From positions 21,238,574-21,302,573 of the forward strand of contig OX579633.1 of assembly GCA_951230915.1 (NCBI GenBank): 64,000 nucleotides of DNA, written 5' to 3'. Of this stretch, positions 13,641 to 26,357 are shown piece by piece. The position numbers and the translations under genes are program-made. The DNA comes from Antitrichia curtipendula. Lineage: Eukaryota > Streptophyta > Bryopsida > Hypnales > Leucodontaceae. Under the pieces are notes generated by a model that had not been told where the DNA came from, ran no database searches, and saw only the letters and a program-made list of their open reading frames with translations. Numbering within the stretch: the first letter of the stretch is position 1; each line of letters begins with the position of its first letter.

Positions 13641-13989
13641 TCCTAATAGTGCGTGTGACACTAATTTACTAAAGTTACCCTGATTTAGTGTAGGTTGAAA
13701 TATTATCAATTTTCACACAAATAAAAAATTTTGGTGACACTAATTTTCAAGGTGACATTAATCTCCTCCCCTTGACTCAGACAAATTAGTGTAGTTCGGA
13801 AATGAACGCAGTCAGATACATTGAAATCCAATTATTCAATCATATAGGTTTCAATTTTGGGAGTGGTCTTCATCGTGAACAAATAAAAAAATGATAACCT
13901 TGTTTTCAAAAAAGATAGTCTATATTTTAGGAAAATCAACCATAATATGAAACAAACTAGAATATAATTTTTTGTTACAATTTGTGAGT

Positions 13990-14636
13990 ATTCCTTGAAG
14001 TCCTAATGCCCTTTTCTTCATTAAAAATCACTCAAAATCGCCAATTCTATTGCAGAGAGCAAAAAACTTAAAATTTAATTTTTTTGCATATTTAACAATA
14101 GGATCTTGTATTAGATTAGTCTAAGAATGTGTGGAAGAAAATTTTAAAAATATTGATTGTATTGATTGCAAGATGATTTGCATTGGAAGTGAAGAAAACA
14201 AGTATTTGTATACCTTTTTTACACATTACTAGACTAGATTTTTGAGTTTGAATCTTTTTAGTTTAAATTTTTTGCACTATTGTTTTTTAATTTTTAGATT
14301 TTTTAGAATTGAGTTGAAGGTCTAGAATTTTATTTCTTTTTAAAAACACTTACTTTTCACTCATTAAGTTTTTTTAAATTAGAAGTAGGTTTAAGATTGA
14401 AGGAAAAGCTAAATTGTTAGTAACCCTAAGACATAATTAGAACATTCTAATCTCAACGGTGAGATTATTTTAGCAAGAGATCCTAACCTTGTGAACGTTT
14501 TTTTTGAAAAATTGTGAAAATTGAATTCAAAAATGAATCCCACAAATTATTTTTTCTAGAAGATGCTTTAATTGCCTCCCAAAAGAGATTTTATCTCTTT
14601 GTAAATACAGATTGCATTAAAGTTTCATATATTCTA
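13990..14636 (+). mobile_element. Decayed, truncated CCCCTAAA-family element
   Basis: The segment starting near TTCCTTGAAGTCCTAATGCCC aligns along its length with the element at 40064-40994: same CACTCAAAA block, TAGGATCTTGTA block, AGGTTYAAGATTGAAGGAA block and a GATGCTYTAAYTGCC block. Its TTAA end is degraded. It breaks off exactly where the CACTA terminus begins at 14637, and I did not find the missing right part after 20730. Confidence 0.5.
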
Positions 14637-15965
14637 CACTACAACAAAATGGATGTTTTATGACAACAAAATATGACTATAGTGAGTTGTAAAATTTCAA
14701 AATATGACTACCGCAAAAATCATTGTAGATGACGTGCGATATGACTGGGTCCAGTCATTACCAACTAATCATATTTTTAATGAGTCATATTTGTAGTCAT
14801 CTAGATTGGGAGTGTAATACGCCATATTTTGCCAATGTGGTGTATATGTCGACTACCCTGAGAAGTTTGACTTTCTCTTAAGTTGCCCAAGTAAAGAAAA
14901 AAATACAATGTGACATGTAACTCTGTGTAGTCATATTTTGTGCTGACTTGGAATATAGTCATATTTTGGTTGACATGGCATATGACTTTGTGCAATCATA
15001 TTTTTGGTTGATGTAGAATATGACTTTTGTGAGTCATATTTTCCAATTGATGTAATAAATGACTCCATATGAGTCATATTCTCTATAGATGTTGAAAATG
15101 ACTTTTATGAGTCAAATTTTTTGTTGATGTCAAATATAATCCTCGTAATTCATATTTTCTAATGCTATGAATTATGATTCATGTTAATCATATTTTCTGT
15201 TGATATGATATATGATCCTTGTAAGTCATTATTTTTTAATGTGAAATATGACTCCTATAAGTTATATTTTTGGCTAATGTGGCAATTTTCATGGAATGTT
15301 ACTAATAATTTAATGATTGGATGTAGTGATATTTTTAAGAATATAGAGTCACATTTTAGTATAACCATGAGCATTATATGACTACAACCAAACATATTTT
15401 GGCCAAGACATATTGTGAAATATGTCTCAAGCAAATGATATTCCAGATTAATGAATAGCATTTCTTAGATTTGTATGTAGTTTGTAATTGGGGGGGATTT
15501 AGGTTTATAGTAGCTTCTATTTTTACTTTTGAACTATAGTCATATTTTCATACATTCAAAATGGACATGATGCATTGCAGACATGCACTAACATATTTTG
15601 TAGCTAAATAAAAGACTCCATCAAATTAAAAACAAATTAACATGATTGATTTTTGAGATGCACAAGAGATAATTACATTGGAGAAAGAAAATGTAAGAAA
15701 AATTTGACTCTTTTCAGTGACATTTATTAGTTACTAACACATAATATATCACAATGACATTCTATAAATGTATTCCCATACACTTCAAAGACTTATATTT
15801 CTTACAAAGATGTGAAGATGTTGTTTCTTTAGTGTTGCAAGTAACTTTCAATAACTTCATTTCAGCTTCCAGTGCCTACATATACAATGAAGGAGGTAAA
15901 TCTTAGTGAATGAACAATATTGATCAACCTTCAAAGATTTAAGGTATTACAAAATATGTAGTACC

Positions 15966-16715
15966 TAGGGCTGTTACAAGAAACACTTCACGTTTTCTGG
16001 CCAAAACTATGTTTTTTGGCCACATGACTGACAGTACTATGCAGTACTACCAATACTATGTTTTAGCAGCACCCTGACAAATCTCAACTGTCAATTCTAG
16101 GCGCCTGCAGATCTAACCGTTGATTTAATACTATGCAGTACTACAAACTACTACAAAGTACTATAGAAACCACTAGGAGCAGAAAATAGGAGAAAAGGGA
16201 TATGTGGAGTTTTTTATTTTTAGTAACTCGCAAAAAATTTAAAAAAAAGCCATAAAAAAAGCCATTTTGCTAGAAAAGAGTGCACTTGCATTGCATCAAA
16301 AAATTCATGAAGGAAATTTTTTTCCTCTTCGTAGCCTCTACGCAAAGGAAGGTCACTTTGACATCATTTGTGCAACGGACATGTTGCTCTTTTCAAAAAA
16401 ACTTCAGTCAATCCTTGTAATGTTAGTAGAATTCCTATGTGTTCAATTTGTGGCCTTAAATTTGCAATTTTGGGTCAAAAATAGGACTAAAACCCCCCAA
16501 AATGCCCAAAGTAGACACCCAATCGGGGGCAGTTTAAAAATAGTAAACTAATTTTTAAAAATTCAAAAAATCATAGATTGTTTGAAACTTTTGTAGCTAT
16601 CTTCACTCCAAATTTCACGCCCCCCGGACAAAGTATGCAAAAGTTACGAGCCAAAAAGTACCCGTCCAAGGACAAGGGGACAAGAAATAGGACAAGTGTT
16701 TCTTGCAACTACCTA
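15966..16715. mobile_element. hAT-like miniature element nested in the CACTA element
   Basis: The left end reads TAGGGCTGTTACAAGAAACA and the right end is its imperfect reverse complement (GTTTCTTGCAACTACCTA). A TAGGG/CAGGG start is common in hAT elements. The 8-bp flanks match at only about half their positions, so the insertion is old or the call is wrong. The interior holds repeated TACTATGCAGTACTAC motifs and no supported gene. Confidence 0.35.
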
Positions 16716-16789
16716 GTATAAGTTTAAGATTATAAAAAGGCCATAACCACTATATCTATAGAAATTGCAAATAAACAAGAGGAAAGAAT

Positions 16790-17220
16790 AACACCATAAT
16801 CATTATATCTCTAGAACTTACAAATAAACAAGAAGAAAGAATAATAATAGCAATAGAAGGAATAAGAAGCAAAAGATAGCAAGTGCTAAAAGGTAAGATG
16901 CAAGAAGAAGCAAGAAGAAAAAATTAAAATGTAACAAAAAACAACAAGAAGCACAAGTTAAGATCCAACAAAATGCAACAAATAACAAGAAAAAGCAAGA
17001 AATAAGATGCAACAAGAAGCAAAAAGCAACAAGAAGAAACAATGAGCATGAACTAAGAAGCAACAAGAAACATGAACTAAGAGGCAACAAAAAGCATGAA
17101 TTAATAAGCAACAAGAAGCAAGAATTAAGAAGCAAAAAGAAGAAAGAAAGAAAAGGTAGCAAGAAACGAAAACTAAGAGGCAACAAAACCTAGAAGACAA
17201 CAAGAAGCAATGACAAATAA
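16790..17220. repeat. Low-complexity CAAGAAGCAA repeat block
   Basis: A purine-rich degenerate repeat of CAACAAGAAGCA-type units with spacing of roughly 10-30 bp. Minus-strand frames through it translate to leucine/serine/phenylalanine/cysteine-rich low-complexity peptides, a by-product of the repeat. It lies inside the CACTA-bounded segment. Confidence 0.6.
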
Positions 17221-19441
17221 ACAAAAATAGTCAAATGTTGCAATTTGAAGGGGAGGTATAAAAACGGCGGCTAGAATTTCAATACCCTAAATCAATGGCG
17301 TCTACATAGAAGTGGCGGCTAGGGTTTCAAAATTCTAATCATGTGACTTGTCTTAGTCGTCCACATGATTTGATCTAGTTATGTGGCTTGACATAGTCAT
17401 GCAATTGACCAAATATGACTATTCTAAGCAACTAAGCTATTTTGATAATCAAATTTGATCCAAAGTGAATATATGTTGCACTACAATTCTACAAAATGCT
17501 TGAAGGAAAATTGCAAAGCTTTAAGCACCTACAATTATAGCAAAAAAGTGTGCACAAGTGTGTGGGAGTGAAAGTATTTAATAGAGGTGTTCTTTAAAAG
17601 CATCTTTAAAACAAAATAAGGGATTATACTTATATAGTCTGAGTATATCTTTGTAAGAACATCTAAACAACCATCTTTTAATTGCAATACAAGTGTGCGC
17701 ATGCCTACACTGAGCCTCAATCTTCATATGAATAATTTTGTGACTTAGACTATAGGACCTACAAAGACCCTCTAAAAATGTGGCTTGTACAGCATTGTTG
17801 AAAATCTTTCTAAAAAATAAACAAACCTCTATATATGACATGTTATATATGTGAATGTTTTAGATATATTCATGAGATAAAACATGCACAATCTTGTTCT
17901 TTATTGTTGGGCTTTAAGTACTAACTTAGATAATTAAGTATTCTTCGACTAGCATTCTAAACAGTGAATTTTTTTTTTCTAATGATAAATTATAAGTGGT
18001 TCACATCTTAATTAAAATTGACCCAAACTATAAAAAATTAGAAGTTTGAGGTGATTTTGGATGGTTTTGGCCAATCTAAGCCAAAACCCTAGACTTCCAA
18101 ATCCACGTTGAAAAATTCAAAATTTTTGATAGCTTAAGTTGTAGAGTACTACATGCCTATTCAAAAATAGTAAAATCTTCATAATGGGAAAAATTATGGA
18201 TGGATGAAGTTCTATCTCTTATTCATTTTTGAAGACTTTATCCAACATTTCCTTCTAGCCTGTAAGTCTAAATTGACTTTTATTTTTAAGATTGGATTGT
18301 AAATGTCACATAAATTTAAGGTTTCTTTCTAACTTGAATTTGATGAATTTTGATATTTTTAATCCAAAATAAACACTTTTGATTAATGATTATCTGATTT
18401 CATTATAATCTATTTTCCTTAATATTTATCCATTTCAAAAAGTGTGATATGTTCTTGAAATCCTTTAAAAATTACCTAAGTGATTTTTAGTTCAAAGTTA
18501 GACTTTAAAAAATTCTTAAGTTTGAGTTAAACTTCTAATTTCTAATTTAATTTCTAATGGTTTCTACAGAAAGAAAAATAACAAAGTGCCAAATTCAAGG
18601 ACATGCCTCGGAATCCATTTTTACCTCATCCCAATTTTCTAATATGCATATTATAGTTGAATTATGAGGCTTGACTTGCTTCATTTTTATTGTGTTTTTT
18701 TGTCTTTGTAATAACAACTTTTACAATGAGGTGTATAAATTCTATCTGTGATTGAATTTTTTTTTTCAAACTATTTCTTTCTACTTCTCTCTCTTGGCTT
18801 TTTCCAAATTTTTTTCTATGTTTTTGATTTTTTTTTTAGAATTATTTTAGAATTGCAATATTTGATTTCTATTATTATTAATTTATTTTTAATAATTCTA
18901 AAAATCAAATAGTTGTAATGACATAATCCTCATAAGTGTTAAATAAGTATATATTGAAGACTTCAAAATTTCATTTGGTCAATTATGCATAAATTATGAT
19001 CAACAATCCTTGTTTAATATGAAGTCAAAACTCTACAAGGGGGTCAATTTAGTCTCTTAACTATGCCCAAAGCTTTAAGTAGCAATTTGGAACCTATACT
19101 TCTAATTCAAACATTTAGACTCTGAATACAAATGGCATTCCTCACTTGCTCTTGCTCTTTGGGTACTCAAGTATGAAATTTTTTCACTCTTCTTTTTCTC
19201 CTTAAATTAGATCTTTTTCAAGGTTCAAGTTTTTTCCTAAACCCCACAATTTTCAATCTACTTCATTAGTTTAAATGTATTAGATTTCACTTTGTATCAA
19301 CCAATCTAACTAGCTCCTAATTTGCATCAACCACCACAATCAATCAACAAAATTAGTCAATCTTTCAGTGCAAGCTGTGCAATCAATCTATTAGTGTATG
19401 AACTAGACATGTGATTATGTCCTCATGATCTAATGTATTTG

Positions 19442-19691
19442 TTAACCCCTGAGCGCCTAGCCCATGTTCACAGAAATCCAAACCCTTCTATACCTATTCC
19501 AATTAAACTATTACCTAAGAAAAGATCCACACTAATTGACCGTATTAATTGGTAGTAGAGACATGTCCAGAGATATAGGGAAAGAGACGTGTCCTTTGAC
19601 CGTACCATTGAAAAGATTATAAGAGTCAAATAAGGACATCTTTCAAAAATGGAGTGGTCATATTTTGGCCCCTAGGGCGCTCAAGGGTTAA
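19442..19691. mobile_element. Short TTAA-flanked element (250 bp)
   Basis: TTAA followed by CCCCTGAGCGCCTAG at the left, and CTAGGGCGCTCAAGGG followed by TTAA at the right, form an inverted pair of about 12-16 bp. The TTAA flanks and CCC start resemble the longer CCCCTAAA family, but the TIR differs (TGAGCGCC). The middle contains paired GACATGTCC and GACGTGTCC motifs. Non-coding. Confidence 0.4.
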
Positions 19692-20730
19692 AGAATATTC
19701 CTTCTCTGTGATTAAAGAAATCAACAATCTCTATATTGGAACCAATACTTTGTAGGACTCTCTTTGTCACCAAATATATATTTCAACTTTAAAAAATTCG
19801 TCCTAAGGAACCAAAACACATTTAATATACATTTTGAGATCCTTTTCCTATCCTTTCCAACAAGACAGACTAGGAATGAATCCATATATTGTCTGATTCA
19901 TGTTGTTCATTGTTTCACTTTTCTCTATTTCTTTTGTAAACCATGTGAGAATTATAAAATTTTTAGTTAAAATATAAACATATGCCATCCCAAATTTTTG
20001 AACAAAAGTTCTGTAATAGGCACAACATACAACAACAACAACAAATTTTTAATAAAAGGCATGAAATAAAGTTATGCCTACACCCTTAGGAATGGAATCT
20101 ACAACCAAAATTCTAGAGGGCCATCTTAGATTGGCCCCCTTTTCGGCTTTTCCTTGGACTATCTAAAAAGTGAAAAAATGACTATGAAAAAAATGTAACT
20201 AAAAATATGCTTCTCCTCCCAAATATGACTACATGCTCTCTAAACATGTTCATTGTCCGAATTTTTCATGGGCTACCTCAAAAGGAAAAAAAATGACTAT
20301 TAAAAAATATGACTACAAAATATGACTCCCCCCAAAATATGACTGCAAAATATAACTCAAGCAAAAATATGACTAGGTGTTCTTCAAACATGTTCCCCGT
20401 CCAATTTTCCTTGGACCACTCAAAAACAAAAAAGTGTCCCTACCAAAAAGATATGACTACAAAATATGACTAACACAAAAATATGACTACAAATATGACT
20501 AGACGTTCTCCAAATTTGTTCCCTACCGTTTCCTATGAAATACTTAGCCATTCCCAATGGACTTATACTACACGCCTGTGAAGTACAAAGTCAAAATATG
20601 ACTAATAGTCATATTTTCAGCCATATTTTTAGTCATATTTTTTGGCCTCCCAAAATATGATTGCGCGCAGTCATCAGTCATCCCTAGTCATATTTTTTTG
20701 TAGTCATAAAATGCAAGTTTTATTGTAGTG

Positions 20731-22337
20731 ACCTAGCGGAGCTCCACGGGGTTGGAATTGCACTCCTTCCCGAACCTGCTCTCTAATAACTAACTTAATG
20801 CTTCCCCTTCGCTCCTTGTAGGTCTCGCTTCTCCGTCGCTCTGTGCAAATCTCGGCTGCTTTGCACTAATGAATGTGTGCGGACTGAGGATCACCTCATC
20901 TTTACGTCGGAGTCACAAGAACAATAGCTTTGGATTAGGGTCGCCGCCTTGATTTAGGGTTTACTAAACTGGTTCCAAAATTGGGGTTTTGTTTCAAAAG
21001 TTGGTTCCAAATTTGAGAGTCTTTTGTGTTACTTTGTGGTGATGCATCCTTGATTCTTTGGATTGTTCCTTGTGGGCGACTAGAGGCGCCTGTCTTCGCC
21101 CAAGATTGAATGCAGGTGGTTTTTGATTTTGGTGTTTCTTCTGAATTGTGACCTCACTCCGCTCTCTTTGCTCTGATTCTTTGTGTGAGAGACGTTTGTG
21201 TGAGAGACGGAGCTTGCTCATTACTGATGCAAGTGTAGGTTTTTTGGATGGGTGGAATGGTCTTGGTTGAATCCTATTGGCTGGGGTTGGTTTACTATGC
21301 ATGGGGCAATTGGGGCAATCGTTCATGCAATGGCTACCATTGATGGGGAGGTCTCCGCAATTTGCAAGAATTGTTGCATGGGTTTAAGTGAAGGAGTTTT
21401 GCTCTACTATCAAGGACTTCCAACCTTCCCCATTGTGTAAGCCCAAGTAGAATAGGGGTCAGTAGTTTCGTTTGCTTCATTAAGATCTTGCAAGACCTAC
21501 TTTAGACCTTTAGCAATTTGGAGAGCAATGCCTCAAAACTCATTTGCTAGTCGTGGAAGCTTTATCCAGGTTGGGTTCATCATTCCCGACGCTTCATATT
21601 TGGATGTAGTGATTTTCCTGTTGGTGTTTGGGTCAAAGGCTTCCAAATTGGGGGTTTGATTTCATAGTTGGGGTTTCAAAATTGCAATATTTGTTTTAGT
21701 GACAGGGTTTCGAATTCAGGTTTTGCTTCAAAGTTGGGGTTTTGAATTCTGTTCTTAACATTACCAATTGTTGTGTGGTGCTTGCGTACATGAAGTAAGA
21801 AGTTGTAGTGTGAGAAGTGGTTGTATTGCTCGTCATCACATGCAAGAGTTGGAATCCATCGCTTGTTTGGAGCTTAGTTGTAGCGCAATGATTATGTAAT
21901 TCGTAATTTTGAGAGATCAGTCCACAATTTGTATTTTGAAAGTTGTAAGTGAGGTTTCTATTATGGTGGATTTTTTGAGAGATCGATTTTTGTTGTTTGT
22001 GTTTTGGTTTTCTGGGGAGTACAATTTGGAAGGACAATCATTGTTGAAGAAGGATTTCTGTGGGAGCTATTGGTGACATTTTGGGACCATAAGCTATTTT
22101 GGAAGGTTTTATTTTGGGACCATAGGCTTGTCATTGACTTGAAATGCTCTAAACCTCTTATTTTCATTTTCTGGCAAGGGCTTCAGATATATTTCATTAT
22201 ATGGCATCATTGATGTCAAAAATCATACCTAAACTCAGTGGATCCAAGGTCACTGCTTGCTGCATAAGTGAAACCAAAGATATATTAGCATTCACCATAT
22301 GCTATTGCACTAAAAGATCCAATATGCAAAACATATA
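20731..22337. other. Non-coding stretch of mixed composition, no recognised gene
   Basis: The first 700 bp are less AT-rich than usual and could be the relic of a gene or leader, but no frame has a recognisable domain. Around 20.97-21.01 and 21.60-21.74 kb a TTCAAAGTTGGGGTTT-type motif recurs several times. Nothing firmer can be said. Confidence 0.3.
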
Positions 22338-22904
22338 TTCCCTCCGTCCCAAAATGTTCTTCATGTTGGCCTTCATTTTTTGTCCCAAAATGATCTTCTT
22401 GTTGTACTTTGTGAGCTGCAAATTGGTCAAATTTAACTTTTGGTTGTTCTCTAGGACTAACAAAACAATTCCAAGCGATAGTCCCCCCTCCATCTATGCA
22501 ATCACTAATCAAAAGACAAATAAAATGGTTGAAGGGGTCAATCAACACTTTTTGTTTTTATTTTTTGCATCTCTTTGATTATTATCTAATTGAAGGAGAT
22601 GAAGGTTTTGGGAGGCAAAATATAGGTCCACATATGGTCTTTGACTTACACTAACTACCCACAAAATGATGACCTCACACTCAATAATTAAATAACCACT
22701 GGTGCTCCTTGAAAAAACCCAAAAATTTCACTTTTCAATAATCCAAAACTACACTTTAAAAAGGGCTTTAGAACTCAAAATTTCTAGGGCAATAAGAGTG
22801 CACCAAATTCCTTATGTAGTGCAAAACAGGCTTTAAAAATGTTATTTTTAGTCTTAATCCGGAACATTTTGTCTAACAGGAAGATCATTTTGGGACGGAG
22901 GGAG
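22338..22904. mobile_element. Stowaway-like (Tc1/mariner) element
   Basis: The right end, reverse complemented, reads CTCCCTCCGTCCCAAAATGA, the well-known plant Stowaway-type terminus, and the left end is TTCCCTCCGTCCCAAAATG. Both are flanked by TA. A second GTCCCAAAATGATCTTCTTG motif just inside the left end repeats the subterminal sequence of the right end. At 567 bp it is longer than most Stowaway miniature elements but shows no transposase frame. Confidence 0.75.
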
Positions 22905-23474
22905 TACAAAAATAATAAGAAACTAAACAAATTCTTCAGTTCAGTAAGAACAGAAGGTTCAATTTGAAGTTGATGGTCAATTTCAACAACTTTTAAAGTC
23001 ACTCTTTGGCTTCGAAACCACTTTTTGGCTTTTACAGCACTTACAGTAGGTGCTTAGAGTACAATAATGAAGAATTCCACTCCAATGAAGAACATTAAAA
23101 AAAACAATTAATGATATATGCATTAATTTGAGACTAGTCGATGGTTGAAAAAATGGCCTAGTATACAGAGAAGAACAAGTTTCCACAGTTAAATTCAGTA
23201 AGTAAACTGAGGTAACTCATCTTGTGAGGGTTTGGATGCAGGGTTTTTTTATCGTGTCTAAATATCCTAAGTTTCCTTGATGAATTAGAAAAAGAGGTTG
23301 ATTAATAATCATACTAGTCATAGCACACATGCATTCACAAAGAATCTCAACTTTTCAATTTGATGAATAATAGTTTGTAAGTTGAAATTTAGTTTGTTCA
23401 AGTGTATGACTAGGGAGATACCCTGATGGAAAAAGGTATCCCTGGTAGAAAGTGGGGCATGCGTATCCTTTTGT
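22905..23474. other. Intergenic spacer between two transposons
   Basis: AT-rich sequence with no recognisable gene, RNA or repeat. Confidence 0.4.
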
Positions 23475-23706
23475 CACTACAAGAGAAAGGGGTGTTTTAA
23501 GTATAGTCCTAGAGATAACATTTTAAGTAATGACCTTTTTAGGAGATTTTCAGTAAGAATTTACAAGATATTTGTGTCTTTCTAGTAAAATTTTACTAGA
23601 AAGACACAAATATCTTGTAAATTCTTACTGAAAATCTCCTAAAAAGGTCATTACTTAAAATGTTATCTCTAGGACTATACTTAAAACACCCCTTTCTCTT
23701 GTAGTG
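23475..23706. mobile_element. Perfect 232-bp palindromic CACTA miniature element
   Basis: The element begins CACTACAAGAGAAAGGGG and is an exact inverted repeat: two 116-bp arms meet at the centre AAAATTTT with no loop and, as read, no mismatch. It is flanked by TGT on both sides (23472-23474 and 23707-23709), the 3-bp target duplication expected for CACTA transposition. Perfect arms and an intact duplication indicate a recent insertion. A transcript would fold into a long double-stranded hairpin. Confidence 0.8.
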
Positions 23707-25610
23707 TGTTCATGAGACTACATTGATCTTATGTTGAGACCAAATGAGCTTCCTCTATAGAAGAAGCTTGTGCTATAATATGAGCACATGAAATTGCCAC
23801 TTTTTGCAGGAAATAGAGTAGATGTAGAATTAGAGCATTGTGACCTAAAAATAGAGAGATATTAGAGATATTTGTTTAGAAAAATTTTAGATGGAAAGGT
23901 TCCCTTGGTATGATAATTACAAATATTCAATCTAAAATCATTTTGAAAAAAAAATTATAATTTTTGGTTTCAAATTTTATCAAACAAATATTGTTTAGTG
24001 TAGTAATAGATCTAACTACGTAGATATGATTTATAGATCATGTTTTAAGACTTTTATTTTAAATTCATCATTCATTTATTATTTAATTTCTATTTTTAAA
24101 TATAATTCTACAATTTTAGAAATTCAAACTACCCTGTAGTCTTTTTGTGATTAAAGATTAAATTTTTTTGCTTATGTTGAAGAAACAATTAGCTTAGATT
24201 TTAAAGATTAGTTGGTCTTTTCACATAAGTACATTTCTATACAATGAAAACAAATAAAATCCTACTTGCAAATGTTGATATCTAATTATAATAATTTATT
24301 ATTATTTAATTATATCTAATATAAAATATTTATAATTAATTATAACTAAGGCTTTATAGTGGTGCCCACAACTTTAGATAATCGTGTTGTAAAGTAGAGA
24401 TATTGTTTTATTTTTTTAAATTTATGTCTTAAAAAAATTCCATCAACGCTAATAAAAAAAGAGACTATCTTTTGAGAAGAGATAGGTAGCCTCCCTCCTT
24501 CCTCCTAAACTCTCCCAAGGGTTGCTATTATGTGAGCATAGGAGGATGAGCCTATGAGTCTAGAATACTACACATCTATATTATAGGTGTATATACTATA
24601 GAAATTGTCTATGATTATAGGATATATATATTACAAATATCCATATTGTAGTTGTTTATGATACATACACCTTCTATAGTGTCTGATATCTATATTATAG
24701 GTACCTATATTGTAGGCTCAATGCTCACAAGCTTGCATTCTTGGGCTCACATACTAACATTGTTGACCCCCCCCCCTAAAAAGTCAACAACTTTGTGATA
24801 TGAAAATAAAACAACACCCTCTCCTTTGAAAAATCAACAACCGTGTGATTCAAAAAGAAAAGAATATCACCCTTCTAAAAAATCAACAGTTGTGCAATTC
24901 AAAAAGGAAACAATAACATTGGGGGTCGTGTGATTTGACTTGAAAAAGCCGTTACTACAGGTGCTCTATTTGCAAGTAAAGTTCACAGTGATTGTATTGA
25001 AATCCGCCCATGTTGTGAGGATGTTGTTGGAGAAGACAAGCAAAAGCCGTGATACTATTTAGGTTAAGTGCAACAATGCGAAATTACAATTTGTACATGA
25101 TAATCGAAGTTGATTTTGATATTCTTTATGAAGACCTTGAAACTTGGCAAATTGCGGTTACCTTGACGTAGATGCAAAGTCACTCGACAATTACCTTGCC
25201 ATGATGCTTCTTGTTTGGGTATCCAAACTTTGGGACTTATATAATTACACCAACTTATTATTTACACTATCAATGTCCGAAAGAAATTCTCAAAGATAAA
25301 TTAGTTAATGACAACCAATCGAAAACTTTATAGTGGAGTTGCTTCAATTAATCTTCCTATCTATAAATGTTAATTTGATAACATGTGTAAATTGAAGGCT
25401 TCACATGCAAAAGTTCTAGGATCACACCACAACTATCTGAATTGACGCATTCCATCAAATATTGTTTTCCATTGTGCAAAATTCTCAACAAGTGGAATGC
25501 ATGCTTGGGTGCACAATTGAAAGTCGTTGCAATTCTAAAACAGAACATTAGCCAAGCTCTTTAAAGAATTTCTCATAGATAGAATTTGATACTTGACAAA
25601 CAAACAGACC
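23707..25610. other. AT-rich intergenic stretch
   Basis: No supported gene. It includes an AT-rich block of TATATTATAGG-type repeats at about 24.57-24.72 kb, a run of nine or more C at about 24.77 kb, and the 50-bp tandem repeat listed separately. Confidence 0.4.
24781..24930. repeat. Three-copy tandem repeat of about 50 bp
   Basis: The motif AARTCAACAAC followed by TTGTGTGATT-like sequence and an A-rich tail starts at about 24781, 24831 and 24880. Units are diverged. No function is evident. Confidence 0.5.
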
Positions 25611-26157
25611 TTAACCCCTAAGCGCTCAAACAACCATTTTATGGTCGCTGCCCGACTTCGGGCAGATTTTTCGGGCAGAAAAAAACTTTTTTCAATTTAT
25701 TTTTATTTTTATTTTTTAAAAGATTGGATTGTCTTTCAATATTTATATTCAAAACTAAGATCGCTACGGTCAAACAAAAACTATAAAAGAAATAGCACAA
25801 AAAGTCTAGTATTGCCTAGTGTTGAAAAACTTACTATTTGGGGAAAGTGTTGGTGTTTTCATTACTGGATCTTATGCATTTTTTCACAAATCAATAGAAA
25901 CCACAATTTTGACCAATCAAAAAAAAATTCAATTGCTAAAGATAGAAATTGTATTTTTGGTGAATTTTTGAAGTTATATCTTCAAAATTCATTTGAAGAG
26001 AATCTAAGAATAATTTTATAATTTTGACCATACGGATATTTTCTTTTTTTTGTGCTTCACATTATCTATTTTAATGCAAACTTCAAAAAAGTTGTAGAAC
26101 TTATATTTTATAACACATTTGTGTTTTGTCCAAACCCCTTGGGCTTTTAGGGGTTAA
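25611..26157. mobile_element. TTAA-flanked element of the CCCCTAAA family, 547 bp
   Basis: TTAA at 25611-25614 is followed by CCCCTAAGCGCTCAAAC, and the right end GGGCTTTTAGGGG is followed by TTAA at 26154-26157. The inverted ends agree over roughly 12-14 bp with some mismatches. The interior is AT-rich without a recognisable domain and includes GGGCAG repeats near 25660-25680. Confidence 0.5.
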
Positions 26158-26278
26158 AGAAGATACTTGCATTTCAAAACACAAAAAAATATGATTGATA
26201 ATTTGCATTTAAAAAACAACATTTGCATATTGAAGATGGAAATGTTGGCTATATGTTTAGTATGCATTGATTGAAGTA

Positions 26279-26357
<79 letters not shown>

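Larger units (their letters stand above)
14637..20730. mobile_element. CACTA (En/Spm-type) element, about 6.1 kb, non-autonomous
   Basis: The left end begins CACTACAACAAAATGG and the right end, reverse complemented, begins CACTACAATAAAACTTG; the similarity continues for about 45 bp and includes TTTTATGACWACAAAA. Both subterminal zones (about 14660-15560 and 20170-20715) are packed with more than thirty copies of AATATGACT in either orientation, the layout known for transposase-binding subterminal repeats of CACTA elements. No transposase-like frame was found inside. The expected 3-bp target duplication is not visible (CTA on the left, ACC on the right), so the two ends may have mutated or may come from different copies. 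Confidence 0.6.

Noticed and set aside
16818..17224. Leucine/phenylalanine/cysteine-rich minus-strand frames resembling membrane proteins
   Set aside because: They arise from the CAAGAAGCAA low-complexity repeat; two overlapping frames look alike for the same reason.
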